This document shows positions 53,388 to 62,744 of a stretch of DNA of 64,000 nucleotides, one piece after another. Below the pieces are notes generated by a model. The model made no database searches and was not told the DNA's origin. It was given only the letters and a program-made list of their open reading frames with translations. How positions within the stretch are numbered: the stretch's first letter is position 1; every line of letters starts with the position of its first letter. Location of the stretch: NCBI RefSeq assembly GCF_026625805.1, contig NZ_CP113064.1, positions 2,830,657-2,894,656 of the forward strand, written 5' to 3'. The translations under genes and the position numbers were made by a program. The stretch comes from Brevundimonas sp. SL130. GTDB taxonomy: Bacteria > Pseudomonadota > Alphaproteobacteria > Caulobacterales > Caulobacteraceae.

Positions 53388-53666
53388 TCAGTCGCCGCCT
53401 CCGCCGTCTCCCCCGCCGTCGCAACCCGCGTCATGACTGTGGTGATAGGTGTGGCCACCCGTTATCACCGGCCCGCCGCCGTCCGAACCGTCGCCCTTCT
53501 TTGACTTGGTTTTCTCACTGCTCAAAGCCACGCCCAGGCCGACGCCGATGGCGACCCCCAGGCCGATGCCAAAGACCAAATTGTCTAAAGCCAAGCCCAG
53601 CACTACCCCAATCGCAACCCCCGCGCCTATGTAGATGGTCACCAAGGCCGCCTTGTTATCGCTCAT
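53388..53666 (-). CDS. Small Gly-rich membrane protein
   Basis: I do not recognise this 92-residue protein. It has two hydrophobic, Gly/Val-rich helices with G-x-G-x-x-x-G spacing (ALVTIYIGAGVAIGVVLGLA and NLVFGIGLGVAIGVGLGVAL), then a Lys-rich loop and a tail with a His/Cys patch (HTYHHSHDAGCDG) ending in Gly/Asp repeats. The His-Cys patch might bind metal; this is only a guess. The ATG is at 53666, and the gene is divergent from trxB by 70 bases. Confidence 0.55.
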   Translation of the reverse strand: MSDNKAALVTIYIGAGVAIGVVLGLALDNLVFGIGLGVAIGVGLGVALSSEKTKSKKGDGSDGGGPVITGGHTYHHSHDAGCDGGGDGGGGD

Positions 53667-53736
53667 CCCCGTCTCCCTTTAACGCCCGAGGCGAGACTAA
53701 CATCGCGCAAACGGGAATCAGCCCCTAAATAGGCGC

Positions 53737-54744
53737 ATGACCCAAGCTCGTACCGTACGCGTCGCCATCATCGGTTCCGGCCCCGCCGGCTGGACCGCCG
53801 CCATCTACGCCGCCCGCGCCTCGCTGAATCCCGTCGTCATCGCCGGCCTCCAGCCCGGCGGCCAGCTGACCATCACCACCGATGTCGAGAACTATCCCGG
53901 CTTCGCCGAGACCATCCAGGGTCCGTGGCTGATGGAGCAGATGCAGGCCCAGGCCCTGCACGTGGGAACCGAGGTCATCCACGACATCGTCGTCTCCGCC
54001 GACCTGTCGCAACGCCCGTTCCGGCTGAAGCTGGACGGCGGCGACGAGATCCTGGCCGAGACCGTCATCATCTCCACCGGCGCCCAGGCCAAATGGCTGG
54101 GCCTGGAGTCAGAGGCCGCCTATCAGGGCTTCGGCGTCTCCGCCTGCGCCACCTGCGACGGCTTCTTCTATCGCGGCAAGAACGTCGTGGTCGTCGGCGG
54201 CGGCAACACCGCCGTGGAAGAGGCGCTGTTCCTGACCAATTTCGCCTCCAAGGTCACGGTCGTCCACCGCCGCGACGAGTTCCGCGCCGAGAAGATTCTT
54301 CAGGACCGCCTGTTCGCCAATCCCAAGGTCGAGGTGATCTGGAACTCGGCGATCGAAGAGATCGTCGGCGTCGTGGACGGCATGGCCAAGAATGTCACCG
54401 GCGTGCGGCTGAAGAACATCGAGGACGGCTCGACCCAAGAGATTCCGGCGGACGGCGTCTTCATCGCCATCGGCCACGCCCCGTCGTCGGAACTGTTCAA
54501 GGGTCAGCTCGAGACCAACTCGGGCGGCTATCTGCGGGTCAAGCCGGGCACGGCGCAGACCGCCATCGAGGGCGTCTGGGCCGCCGGCGACGTGACCGAC
54601 GACATCTATCGTCAGGCCGTCACCGCTGCGGGAATGGGCTGTATGGCTGCGCTGGAGGCCAGCCGCTTCCTCGCTGAGGAAGACCACGCCAAGGCCAATC
54701 ACCCGATCAGCCACAAGGAAGCCGAGAAGATCGGGGCCTGGTGA
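53737..54744 (+). CDS. trxB: Thioredoxin-disulfide reductase
   Basis: TrxB passes electrons from NADPH through FAD and a Cys pair to thioredoxin. The 335-residue protein has the FAD motif AIIGSGPAGWTAAIYAARAS, the redox centre C137-A-T-C140 in SACATCDGFFYRGKNVVVVG, the NADPH motif GGGNTAVEEALFLTNFASKV with HRRDEFRAEK, and the C-terminal FAD site VWAAGDVTDDIYRQAVTAAG. Length and motifs are typical of the low-molecular-weight bacterial type. ATG at 53737. It ends 18 bases before the convergent receiver gene. Confidence 0.96.
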   Translation: MTQARTVRVAIIGSGPAGWTAAIYAARASLNPVVIAGLQPGGQLTITTDVENYPGFAETIQGPWLMEQMQAQALHVGTEVIHDIVVSADLSQRPFRLKLDGGDEILAETVIISTGAQAKWLGLESEAAYQGFGVSACATCDGFFYRGKNVVVVGGGNTAVEEALFLTNFASKVTVVHRRDEFRAEKILQDRLFANPKVEVIWNSAIEEIVGVVDGMAKNVTGVRLKNIEDGSTQEIPADGVFIAIGHAPSSELFKGQLETNSGGYLRVKPGTAQTAIEGVWAAGDVTDDIYRQAVTAAGMGCMAALEASRFLAEEDHAKANHPISHKEAEKIGAW

Positions 54745-54762
54745 CAGGCCCCTAGCCCTCCG

Positions 54763-55170
54763 TCAGGCGAACAGTTGCAGGCCCGGCGGCGCATACTGCG
54801 CCGGCTCGCCCTGACGGCGTCGCAGGGCGTAGTCGATGGCGGTCCGCACCGCGCGTTCGTCGGTCGGCTTGGACAGGACGCCGATGGCGCCGGCCACGCC
54901 TTCACGCACCATGCCGGGGTTGGCGGTCATGAACAGAACGGTCACGCCCATGTCCTGTCCCAGTTCCCGTCCCAAACCAATTCCGGTCGGGCCGTCTGAA
55001 AGATGAATATCGACCAGCGCCAGATCGACGTCGGTCTCGCGCGCCAGAACGCGCGCCGACTTCGCCGTCGCCGCGACCCCGACCACCTGATGGCCAAGAT
55101 CCTCCAACACGAAACGCAGCTCCATCGCCACCAGAGCTTCGTCTTCGATGATCAGGATACGCGCGGGCAT
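54763..55170 (-). CDS. Single-domain response regulator
   Basis: The 135-residue protein is a receiver alone: RILIIEDEALVAMELRFVLE (acidic pair), D54 in LALVDIHLSDGPTGI, Thr in VLFMTANP and Lys in VLSKPTDERAVRTAIDYALR. The V-D-I-H-L pattern is common in regulators paired with HWE kinases. It follows the HWE-type kinase gene by 70 bases on the same strand and is therefore its likely partner. With no output domain it may sequester or relay phosphate, as in general stress-response control by alphaproteobacteria. Confidence 0.9.
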   Translation of the reverse strand: MPARILIIEDEALVAMELRFVLEDLGHQVVGVAATAKSARVLARETDVDLALVDIHLSDGPTGIGLGRELGQDMGVTVLFMTANPGMVREGVAGAIGVLSKPTDERAVRTAIDYALRRRQGEPAQYAPPGLQLFA

Positions 55171-55240
55171 GGGGGTATGAGCTTGTGTTCGGGAACGTAC
55201 CTAACGCGAAACCCGCCCAAGGGTTTCAACCCGAGCGTGA

Positions 55241-56764
55241 TCAAATCGCCTTCTCGGCCGCTCGACGTCGGGACAGCGCGGTGGATGGCAAATCCACAAC
55301 CATCCTGAGCCCCTCCGGCCGCCATTCGCTCGTCAGCCGGCCGCCCAGCTGGCCTTCGACCGACAGCAGAGCCAAAGACGACCCGAAACCCGTCTTTGTC
55401 GGCGCGCCTTCCACCGCGGGACCGCCGGTCTCGGCCCAGGTCAGGACGAACCGGTCTTCCTCCCCCCGCGTCGTCAGCTCGACCCGCCCATGGTCATTGG
55501 ACAACGCGCCGTATTTGGCCGCGTTCGTCGCCAGCTCGTGGAACAACAGGGCGACAGAGGTCGCCGCCTGGTCGTCGAACACCGCATCGTCTCCGACAAT
55601 ATTGACCCGACACCGGCCCGTATCGTCGGCATAGGCGCCGAACAGGTCGGACAGGAAGGCGTGCAGGGTGGTCGGTCCCACCGTCGGCTTCGACGTCTCC
55701 GTGTGCGGCCGCACGAACTCATGGGCGCGCGCCAGGGCCGCGATCCGCGTCCTCAGCGAGGCGGCGAAGGCCTTGGCTTCCGGATACTGCCGGGCGGACA
55801 GGGCGACCAGGGCCGTGATCACCGCGAAGATGTTCTTGATCCGGTGACTCAGCTCCTGGCTGATCAGCTCCCGGCCCTGCTCCAGCCGCTTCAGCTCGTC
55901 GATATCGGTGCAGGCGCCGAACCACCGGGTGATCTCGCCCGCGTCGTTCAACACCGCCACCGCCCGGCCCAGCGTCCAGCGATAGACGCCCGAGTGATGC
56001 TTCAGCCGGTATTCGATCTCATAGGGTTCCCCCGTCTCCAGCGACCGGCTCCACCGCTCCCGCGCCCGGGCCTGATCGTCGGGATGGAACATGCCGTTCC
56101 AACCCTCGCCGTCGGTCGAACCCGCCGGCACGCCGGTGAACTCGTACCAACGCGCATTATAGTAGTCGTGGAATCCGTCCGGCCGCGTCGACCACACCAT
56201 CTGCGGCATGGCGTCCGTTAGAACGCGGAATTGGGCTTCCATTTCGTTACGCAGACGCAGCACCCGGCGCAGTTCCATGTGCGACATGACCTGGCGGGCC
56301 ATGGTCTCCAGCGCCATGGTCTGCAGGTCGTTGAGGCCTTCCGGTCGGGGCTTGGTGTCCAGCACGCACAGCGTGCCCAAGGTCAGGCCTTCCGGCGTCG
56401 TCAGAAGCCGCCCCGCATAGAAGCGCAGACCCGGCTCGCCGGTCACCAGCGGATGGTCGATGAAGCGGGGGTCCAGCGCCGCATCCGGCACCACCATGCC
56501 GTCTTCCAGCAACAGGGCGTGGGCGCAGAAGGAGGTGGCCAGGGGCGTCTCGCGCACGCCCAGTCCGGTCTCGGCCTTGAACCACTGCCGGTCGGCGTCG
56601 ATCAGATTGACGGCCGCGATCGGGGTTTCGCAGATGCGGGCGACCAGGGCGACCACGTCATCGAACGCCGCCTCCCTCTCGGTATCCAGAACACCATAGT
56701 CCCGAAGGATCGCCAGACGTTCGGCCTCGTCCCACCCCGGACTGTCTCTATCGGGCACGGTCAA
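55241..56764 (-). CDS. GAF-PAS HWE-type sensor histidine kinase
   Basis: This 507-residue soluble kinase has a GAF domain at the N-terminus (FDDVVALVARICETPIAAVN, about 25-160), a PAS domain (FRVLTDAMPQMVWSTRPDGF with the PAC end IEYRLKHHSGVYRWTLGRAV), then an HWE phosphotransfer helix with the His in SQELSHRIKNIFAVITALVA and a HATPase domain (LLFHELATNAAKYGALSNDH, TWAETGGPAVEGAPTKTGFG). It may sense a small molecule or light; the GAF Cys for bilin binding is not clear. The start is TTG at 56764; no ATG suits. The next gene downstream is its probable receiver. Confidence 0.88.
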   Translation of the reverse strand: MTVPDRDSPGWDEAERLAILRDYGVLDTEREAAFDDVVALVARICETPIAAVNLIDADRQWFKAETGLGVRETPLATSFCAHALLLEDGMVVPDAALDPRFIDHPLVTGEPGLRFYAGRLLTTPEGLTLGTLCVLDTKPRPEGLNDLQTMALETMARQVMSHMELRRVLRLRNEMEAQFRVLTDAMPQMVWSTRPDGFHDYYNARWYEFTGVPAGSTDGEGWNGMFHPDDQARARERWSRSLETGEPYEIEYRLKHHSGVYRWTLGRAVAVLNDAGEITRWFGACTDIDELKRLEQGRELISQELSHRIKNIFAVITALVALSARQYPEAKAFAASLRTRIAALARAHEFVRPHTETSKPTVGPTTLHAFLSDLFGAYADDTGRCRVNIVGDDAVFDDQAATSVALLFHELATNAAKYGALSNDHGRVELTTRGEEDRFVLTWAETGGPAVEGAPTKTGFGSSLALLSVEGQLGGRLTSEWRPEGLRMVVDLPSTALSRRRAAEKAI

Positions 56765-56842
56765 TCAGGCGTCCTCGTTCGGCCGTCGGTAAGGTCGGTC
56801 CTTAAATGCTTCAACCCTGCCAAGCGTTTCACTAGAGCCTGA

Positions 56843-57946
56843 TCAATTGGCGGGCCGCCCCACCTCCTCCACCGGCATCGTCGCCACGCCTTCGGGCGCC
56901 ACGACGACACTGGGCGTCGAGGGCGCCGCGCGTTCGAGGGCTTGAAGCCGGGCGTTGATCGCGGCCACCTCGTCTTGTGTCGGCAGGCGACGGCCGCCCA
57001 GGCTGACCACTCCGACGACCCGCTGCTGGCCATCGATCTCGACGGTCTTCATCCGCGTCGCGGCGGCGTCCGGCAGCGGCGCATCCGGATCCGCCCCGCC
57101 GGTCGCCTGACCGGGTTGAACGCCGGGGCGCAGGCGCGAGAACCGCACCTCGTCGATCACCGGCTCATGGCCCTTGTAGGCGGTGCGGAAGGCGGCGGTT
57201 TCGCCATAGACGCCCTTCCAGCGATAGAAGACGTGCGCGCCGATCTTGTTGACCCTCGCCACCGACGGCGCCCACCAGGGATCGACATAGTCGGCGTGAT
57301 AATGGGTGGCCGTTCCCACCTGCTGGGCGACTTCGCCGTTCAGCGCCTTCTCCGCCGCCTTGCGCGCCCGCTCCCAGGCCCAGGCCACCGGCGCCTGGGA
57401 CAGCGACCCGTCGCAGGTGAAGCTGAACTGGCAGCCGGTGATCCGCTCGGCGCCTTCGAACACCACGCCGCACACCGTCTTGGCGTAGTTGGGATCGCGC
57501 ACCCGGTTCAGCACCACCTGGGCCACCGCCGCCTGCCCGGCGTCCGGTTCCAGGGCCGCCTCGAAATAGACCGCCTGGGTCAGGCAACGCAGCGCGCGTC
57601 GGCGATCCTCGGCGCTGCCCTTGAAGACAAAGGGTCGTGCGGGGCGCAGCGCGCCGGTCGCCAGCAGGCCGGCGTCAGGCCGATAGGCCGCCGGCTGCAA
57701 GCCCGGGTCGTGGCGTTGCGCCAGGGCCAGCTGAGACGGCGTCAACCGCCCCTTCACCGCATCCAGACCGGCGGCGCTCAGATCCCCGCCCGTCACCCGC
57801 GCCACCGCTTCGGCCGTGCGGTTCACGTCAGGTCTGACGGTCGATCCCGCCGCCATGGCGACGCCCAGCACGGCGCCGGCGGCCGGCAGAGCCGCCGCTG
57901 AGCGCTTCAGCGCCGTCCAGATCATCTTCCAATGCGTCAGCGTCAT
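56843..57946 (-). CDS. SleB-type cell wall hydrolase
   Basis: The 367-residue envelope protein has one N-terminal hydrophobic helix (ALPAAGAVLGVAMAAGSTV) and a SleB/hydrolase_2 domain: ALRCLTQAVYFEAALEPDAG (catalytic Glu), AAVAQVVLNRVRDPNYAKTV, CGVVFEGAERITGCQFSFTC, with ATHYHADYVDPWWAPSVARV and KIGAHVFYRWKG at the end. It would cleave peptidoglycan glycosidic bonds. The Pro/Ala/Val-rich C-terminus is likely disordered. ATG at 57946 lies just past the dps terminator; the ATG at 58003 would lie before it. It is a paralogue of 62745-63887. Confidence 0.9.
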   Translation of the reverse strand: MTLTHWKMIWTALKRSAAALPAAGAVLGVAMAAGSTVRPDVNRTAEAVARVTGGDLSAAGLDAVKGRLTPSQLALAQRHDPGLQPAAYRPDAGLLATGALRPARPFVFKGSAEDRRRALRCLTQAVYFEAALEPDAGQAAVAQVVLNRVRDPNYAKTVCGVVFEGAERITGCQFSFTCDGSLSQAPVAWAWERARKAAEKALNGEVAQQVGTATHYHADYVDPWWAPSVARVNKIGAHVFYRWKGVYGETAAFRTAYKGHEPVIDEVRFSRLRPGVQPGQATGGADPDAPLPDAAATRMKTVEIDGQQRVVGVVSLGGRRLPTQDEVAAINARLQALERAAPSTPSVVVAPEGVATMPVEEVGRPAN

Positions 57947-57956
57947 TCCGGTCCAC

Positions 57957-57985
57957 AAAAGACGAGGCTCCCGCCAAAGGGAGCC
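57957..57985 (-). terminator. Terminator after dps
   Basis: On the minus strand GGCTCCC-TTTGGC-GGGAGCC (57966-57985) is followed by TCGTCTTTT. It lies about 60 bases past the dps stop and just before the hydrolase ATG. Confidence 0.8.
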
Positions 57986-58046
57986 CCGCTTCAACCTCGT
58001 CATGCCCGCACTTCGGGGCCGTTTTCAGGCGCCAAAACGACCGGCG

Positions 58047-58526
58047 TTATCGCCCGCCCAGCGTCGAGCGCAGCATCCAGGCGAACTTCTCATGCGCGCC
58101 CAGCCTCTGGGTCAGCAGATCGACGGTCACGTCATCCCCGTCGCCGTCCGCCACATCCAGGGCGGCGCGCATGGTGGCGATCAGGGTCTCGTGGTCCCGC
58201 ATCAGCTCGCGCAGCATCTCAGGCGCCTCCTTTTCCGGATCACCGTCGCGAATGCTCGTCAGATTGGCGAAGACGCCATAGCCCTGCGGGGCGAACTCGC
58301 CCAGCGCCCGGATGCGCTCGGCGATGGTGTCCAGCGCCTCCCACTGGTCCCGGTACTGCTGCTCCAACAGATTGTGCAGGGCGAAGAACTCCGGCCCCCG
58401 CACGTTCCAGTGATAGCCGTGCGTCTTCAGATAGACCGCATAGGCGTCGGCCAGCACGCGCGTCAGCTGTTCGGCGACGTCGCCGCGCTCGGCCTGGGAC
58501 AGTCCGGTGTCGATCGTTGCGGTCAT
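58047..58526 (-). CDS. dps: Dps-family ferritin-like protein
   Basis: Dps is a 12-subunit ferritin-like protein that stores iron and protects DNA from peroxide. The 159-residue protein shows the ferroxidase site: HGYHWNVRGPEFFALHNLLE (His and Asp/Glu pattern), QQYRDQWEALDTIAERIRAL and a C-terminal AHEKFAWMLRSTLGG. The N-terminus (TATIDTGLSQAERGDVAEQL) has no Lys-rich DNA-binding tail, so the protein may act mainly in iron storage. A terminator follows. No peroxide-responsive operator was seen in the 133-base gap to the divergent hybrid kinase gene. Confidence 0.94.
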   Translation of the reverse strand: MTATIDTGLSQAERGDVAEQLTRVLADAYAVYLKTHGYHWNVRGPEFFALHNLLEQQYRDQWEALDTIAERIRALGEFAPQGYGVFANLTSIRDGDPEKEAPEMLRELMRDHETLIATMRAALDVADGDGDDVTVDLLTQRLGAHEKFAWMLRSTLGGR

Positions 58527-58659
58527 ATTCGTTCCATCCGTTGATTAGTCTTTACCTCGGACAGGCGCTGTCCGAGCATGACCGTCAGGAACGCGAATCA
58601 CGAGCAAGCGTTGCATCAACAAGCGCCGCACAAGATCGGTGCGATGAGGGCGGAGCGGC

Positions 58660-61458
58660 ATGAACGCAAATGCGTTCTTCACGCGATTTCTGGACGCTGA
58701 TCGCAGCCTTCTGGCGCTTGCACGCCTAAAGCGCGGCTCGGTCGGAACACGTATACTGATCGGCGTGATCGGCGCCGGGGCCGCACTGGCGATGCGCGCG
58801 GCGGGGGCGGCCTTCTACGGCGAGATCACCGGCTTCATGATCCTCTTGCCGGGGGTGATCCTGGCGGCCCTGGCGGGAGGGCGCCTGTCGGGCGCGACGG
58901 CGGTCTTCACCGCCCTGATCGGCGGTTGGGTCGTCGTCAGGCTCAGCGCCGGATCCGGCGCCGGCATGCCCCCGGGCCTCAGCGTCGTCGCCACGGTGAA
59001 CTTCATTATCGTCGGCCTGTTCTGCGCCTGGCTGGGCGCGTCCCTGCGCCGCGCCCTGGCGCGGCTCGATGCGGTGGTCTCGGCCTTGTCCCTGTCCAAC
59101 GCCCGCGTGGACGAGACCGAAGACCGGCTTCACATCATCAGCGAACTGGCCCCGGTCATGCTGTGGATGACCGATGCGCACGGCGACGTCATCCACCTGA
59201 ACAACGACCAACGCCTCTTCTGGGGCGATGCGGACCTGCGCACGTTCGACGCCGACGCCATTCTTCACCCGGACGACCGTGACCGACTGCTCGCCGTGTC
59301 TCGACAGGCCAACGCCGCCCTTACCGGCTATGTCGTGGAGGGACGCCATCGTCGTCAGGACGGCGAATGGCGCGTGCTGCGCACCGAGGCCCGCCCGCGG
59401 CTGAACGCCGCCGGCGAATTCATGGGCATGATCGGCGTCAACATCGACGTCACCGACGCCCGCGCCGCAGAGGCCGCCCTGCGCGACAGCGAGACCCGGT
59501 TCAGACTTCTGGCCGACACCGCGCCGGTTCTGATCTGGGTCACGGACCAGAATCGGCAACGCGCCTTCGTCAATCAGGCCTATGTCGCCTATTTCGGCGC
59601 CGATTATGAAACGGCGCGAGCCGCCGACTGGCGCGCCTCCCTGCACCCCGATGATGTGGAGCGCATCCTCGCGGAGTCCATCGCGGGCGAAGCCACCGGC
59701 GAACCCTTCTCGCTCGAGGCGCGCTATCGCCGACACGACGGCGAATGGCGCTGGCTGAAATCCTTCTCCCGCCCCCGCCTGGCCGGAAAGACGGTGATTG
59801 GCTTCGTCGGCGTCGCCTTCGACGTCACCGACATGCGCGAAGCCCAGGCGCGTCTGGCCGAGTCCGAAGTCCGCTTCCGCACCGTCGCCGACAGCGCCCC
59901 GGCTCTGATCTGGATGACGGACGACAGCGCTAAGCTCGTCTTCAGCAACAAGCGCTACCGCCGCTTCTTCGGCATTCGGTCCCAAAAACAGTTGGCCGAC
60001 GCGTGGCGCAGGTTGGTCCATCCCGACGACGAGGCCGTATTCGAGGCCGCCTTCATTCGCGCCTTCCGGGCCCGTGACCGGTTCGAGGCGCTCAGCCGCG
60101 TCAATCATCCGACCCTGGGCCTGCGCTGGATCCGCGCCGAGGGCGTGCCCCGTTTCGACGCCGCCGGCGGCTTCCAGGGCTATGTCGGCGCCAGTCTGGA
60201 CGTCACGGACGCCAAGCGGGCCGAGGACGATCTCAAACATATCAACGAACTGCTCGAAGTCCGGGTCGCCGAGGCCCTGGAGGAAAAGGCGGCCGCCGAG
60301 GCCCATCTGATGCACGCCCAGCGGATGGAGGCCGTGGGCCGTCTGACCGGCGGCGTCGCTCACGACTTCAACAATCTGCTCACGGTGGTTATCGGCGCGC
60401 TGGACATCATCCTGCGGTCGAACGATCCGGCCAAGACGAAGAAGCTGGGCGAGGCCGCCCTGGCCGCCGCACGGCGGGGCGAAAGCCTGACCCACCAATT
60501 GCTCGCCTTCTCTCGCCGCCAGGCGCTGCGTCCCGAAGCCCTCGACCTGAACGGCCTGATCCGCGAGGGCGAACCCTTGCTGCGCCGCGCCGTGGGCGAG
60601 GCGGTCGATTTCAAGGTCAAGCTGAAGCGCGGCGGCGCGCCGGTGAAGGTCGACCCGGCCCAGTTCGAGGCCGCCTTGCTCAATCTGGTCGTCAACGCCC
60701 GTGACGCCCTTGGCGATGTCACGGGCGGCAAGGGGGCGCGGATCACGATCCAGACCATGAATTGCGTCATCGAGGCCGGTCAGGTCGCCGAGCTGGCGCC
60801 CGGCGACTATGTCTGTGTGACGGTGTCGGACAATGGATCGGGCATGTCGGCCGAGGTGATCGACCGCGTCTTCGAGCCCTTCTTCACCACCAAGCCGGTC
60901 GGCAAGGGCACCGGCCTGGGTCTCAGCCAGGTCTATGGCTTCGCCCGCCAGTCAGGCGGCGGTGTCCACGTCATATCGACGGTCGGGCGCGGCGCGGAGG
61001 TCCGCCTCTATCTTCCGCCGCTGCTCGCCGAAGATCTCCCCTCCCCGGTCGCCGCAAGCAGCACCGGTGAACGGGCTTCCACCCGAGGCGGTCGGATGCT
61101 GCTGGTCGAGGACGACGCCAGCGTCGCCGCCGTGGCGTTGGACCTGCTGGAAGGCTTCGGCCTGGAGGTGCAACTGGCCGAGAGCGGCCCTGACGCCCTG
61201 GAGGCCCTGCGCAAGGCCCGGTTCGACCTCATGCTGACCGACATCGTCATGCCTGGCGGCATGAGCGGCATCGACCTGGCGCGTCAGGCGGCTCAGGACT
61301 GGCCCGAGATGCGGATCGCCCTGACTTCCGGCTATGTCGGCGACGATGTGGATCAGGTCCTGGCCGGCTCGCCCTGGCCCTTCCTGCGCAAACCCTATTC
61401 GACCGAACAGCTACGCAGCATCGTCGATGGGTGCGCCGCCCCTTCGGCGGAATCGTAG
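58660..61458 (+). CDS. Triple-PAS hybrid sensor histidine kinase
   Basis: The 932-residue protein starts with about four transmembrane helices ([60 protein letters not shown]) of a DUF4118-like type. Three PAS/PAC units follow ([60 protein letters not shown], each ending in a VTDA/VTDM-type PAC). Then a coiled coil, HisKA with the His in [20 protein letters not shown], HATPase ([30 protein letters not shown]) and a C-terminal receiver ([20 protein letters not shown]). It can pass phosphate to an unknown phosphotransferase. Its partner is not obvious. Confidence 0.93.
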   Translation: MNANAFFTRFLDADRSLLALARLKRGSVGTRILIGVIGAGAALAMRAAGAAFYGEITGFMILLPGVILAALAGGRLSGATAVFTALIGGWVVVRLSAGSGAGMPPGLSVVATVNFIIVGLFCAWLGASLRRALARLDAVVSALSLSNARVDETEDRLHIISELAPVMLWMTDAHGDVIHLNNDQRLFWGDADLRTFDADAILHPDDRDRLLAVSRQANAALTGYVVEGRHRRQDGEWRVLRTEARPRLNAAGEFMGMIGVNIDVTDARAAEAALRDSETRFRLLADTAPVLIWVTDQNRQRAFVNQAYVAYFGADYETARAADWRASLHPDDVERILAESIAGEATGEPFSLEARYRRHDGEWRWLKSFSRPRLAGKTVIGFVGVAFDVTDMREAQARLAESEVRFRTVADSAPALIWMTDDSAKLVFSNKRYRRFFGIRSQKQLADAWRRLVHPDDEAVFEAAFIRAFRARDRFEALSRVNHPTLGLRWIRAEGVPRFDAAGGFQGYVGASLDVTDAKRAEDDLKHINELLEVRVAEALEEKAAAEAHLMHAQRMEAVGRLTGGVAHDFNNLLTVVIGALDIILRSNDPAKTKKLGEAALAAARRGESLTHQLLAFSRRQALRPEALDLNGLIREGEPLLRRAVGEAVDFKVKLKRGGAPVKVDPAQFEAALLNLVVNARDALGDVTGGKGARITIQTMNCVIEAGQVAELAPGDYVCVTVSDNGSGMSAEVIDRVFEPFFTTKPVGKGTGLGLSQVYGFARQSGGGVHVISTVGRGAEVRLYLPPLLAEDLPSPVAASSTGERASTRGGRMLLVEDDASVAAVALDLLEGFGLEVQLAESGPDALEALRKARFDLMLTDIVMPGGMSGIDLARQAAQDWPEMRIALTSGYVGDDVDQVLAGSPWPFLRKPYSTEQLRSIVDGCAAPSAES

Positions 61459-61476
61459 CCGCAGCCGCACGTCAGG

Positions 61477-61510
61477 CAAAGAAAAGCGCGCCGCGAAACT
61501 CGCGACGCGC
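61477..61510 (-). terminator. Terminator after the DUF6481 gene
   Basis: On the minus strand an 11-bp imperfect stem (GCGCGTCGCGA/TCGCGGCGCGC, 61486-61510) is followed by TTTTCTTT. It lies 26 bases past the stop at 61537 and close to the end of the convergent hybrid kinase gene. Confidence 0.75.
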
Positions 61511-61536
61511 CAATCTTTCAGTCGACCTAAAAGGCC

Positions 61537-61893
61537 TTAACGACGCGCCTTGCGGGCGGCGTAGCGGGCGTCCCGCTTGGCCTTCTGCTCTTCCTTGGTC
61601 AGTTGCTTGCGCGCCTTGCGATCGGCGCGCTTCTCGGCCTCGATCTCTTCCTGGACCGCGAGTTCGGCCGCCATGCGGGCAGCGTCCTTCTCGGCCTTCT
61701 CGCGGCGCTGTTCGGCCTTGGCCAGCTCGTGCTGCTGGCGCAGGGCTTCCTTTTCGGCGGCGCGCTTTTCAGCCAGCCGTTCGAACTCGGGGTCGGGGGC
61801 GGCGGCCTTCGGCTTGAATTTGGCGAGCAGGGCCTTTTTGGCCTCCTGCTGGGCGGTAATGCGGTCGGAAAATCCGGTCTTCAGATCTTTCAT
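61537..61893 (-). CDS. DUF6481-like coiled-coil protein
   Basis: The 118-residue protein is almost all charged helix. It begins KDLKTGFSDRITAQQEAKKA, continues LLAKFKPKAAAPDPEFERLA and then runs as an Ala/Glu/Lys/Arg coiled coil (EKEALRQQHELAKAEQRREK to the end). The start and the K-A-L-L-A-K-F-K-P-K segment fit the DUF6481 family as I remember it. Function is unknown; the net basic tail (ARYAARKARR) could bind nucleic acid. ATG at 61893 and a terminator behind mark a single-gene unit. Confidence 0.75.
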   Translation of the reverse strand: MKDLKTGFSDRITAQQEAKKALLAKFKPKAAAPDPEFERLAEKRAAEKEALRQQHELAKAEQRREKAEKDAARMAAELAVQEEIEAEKRADRKARKQLTKEEQKAKRDARYAARKARR

Positions 61894-62125
61894 GCGAAAG
61901 CGTCAGGGTTCCTTGTGAACAGCCAGGGGCGGCTATCGGGGGTCGGGCGGCGACTAGAAACACACGACCCGAAGCGGGGCGCACAAACCCGATACGCGCA
62001 GCAAAAGCAAGGTTTGCGGCGGTTAAATCGAGTCGGCGGGCGATTTGGGCGGCGTATTACGCCCCTCGCCCGCCTGAGTGATGCAGATAGGTCGCGCCCT
62101 TGCGACGACAAGCGCGCGGCTCAAC

Positions 62126-62311
62126 CTAGTTCGGTTTTTGCGCCTGGCCGACGGCCGTACCGGCGACTCCGCCCACCGCCGCGCCGACCGGTCCGCCGAC
62201 GACTGCGCCGGCGACGGCGCCGCTGGCCGCCTTCTGTTCTATAGTCGTGCCGCAAGCAGCCAAGGCCAGGGCTCCAGCGACAACGGCCGCTATGGTGACG
62301 ATTTTCGACAT
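62126..62311 (-). CDS. Small Gly-zipper lipoprotein
   Basis: The 61-residue protein has a lipoprotein signal (KIVTIAAVVAGALALAACGT, lipobox L-A-A-C) and a mature part of 42 residues rich in Gly/Ala/Val with zipper spacing (GAVAGAVVGGPVGAAVGGVA). Such proteins sit in the envelope as helical hairpins. GGAGAG lies 7 bases upstream of ATG at 62311. I do not recognise a named family; it resembles osmotically induced or YMGG-like small lipoproteins in make-up. Lgt in this window would process it. Confidence 0.72.
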   Translation of the reverse strand: MSKIVTIAAVVAGALALAACGTTIEQKAASGAVAGAVVGGPVGAAVGGVAGTAVGQAQKPN

Positions 62312-62744
62312 GGGCTTCTCTCCAAAGGAGACGCTTCAACGCAGAACAGACATTCAGGTTCCAAAGCAGGCCGAATACGCGACTCGGCCCAAATATGAAC
62401 AGACGATTCCCGCGCTTTAGCTGAAATGCGTTCGCGGCCCACCGCCGAATGAAGACACAGTGAAAGCCAATACAGTATTCGCCATCAGGACTGTCACATT
62501 GTTGCCCCAGCAGCGAAAAAGCCCTGGGGTTACAGTGAAAATACCTAATCCTTTCGACGCCTTAACCCCACACTTGCGAATCAGCCACATTCAGGTCACA
62601 AACTCCGTTATATAGGCCCCTCCTCGACGTCGGGCAGATTACGCCGTGCGTTGAAGCGCCCTCCGAACTGCGACCGTCAAAGGCGCCCGGAAGGCGAGAC
62701 TACCCGGGGGCAGCGTTTCTCGCCCTGCTGAACAGGACGAACCG
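62312..62744. other. 433-base gene-free region, AT-richer than surroundings
   Basis: No gene is visible. A small hairpin GTCTCC-TTT-GGAGAG lies at 62320-62336 by the lipoprotein start. The part 62530-62620 is less GC-rich and holds TTATATA at 62608-62614 and TTAA at 62562-62565, so the hydrolase promoter is probably here, but I cannot place its -35 and -10 with confidence. Confidence 0.4.

Noticed and set aside
58003..58005. Upstream ATG at 58003 for the SleB-type hydrolase
   Set aside because: It lies before the dps terminator, and the 19 extra residues add no signal; ATG at 57946 fits better.
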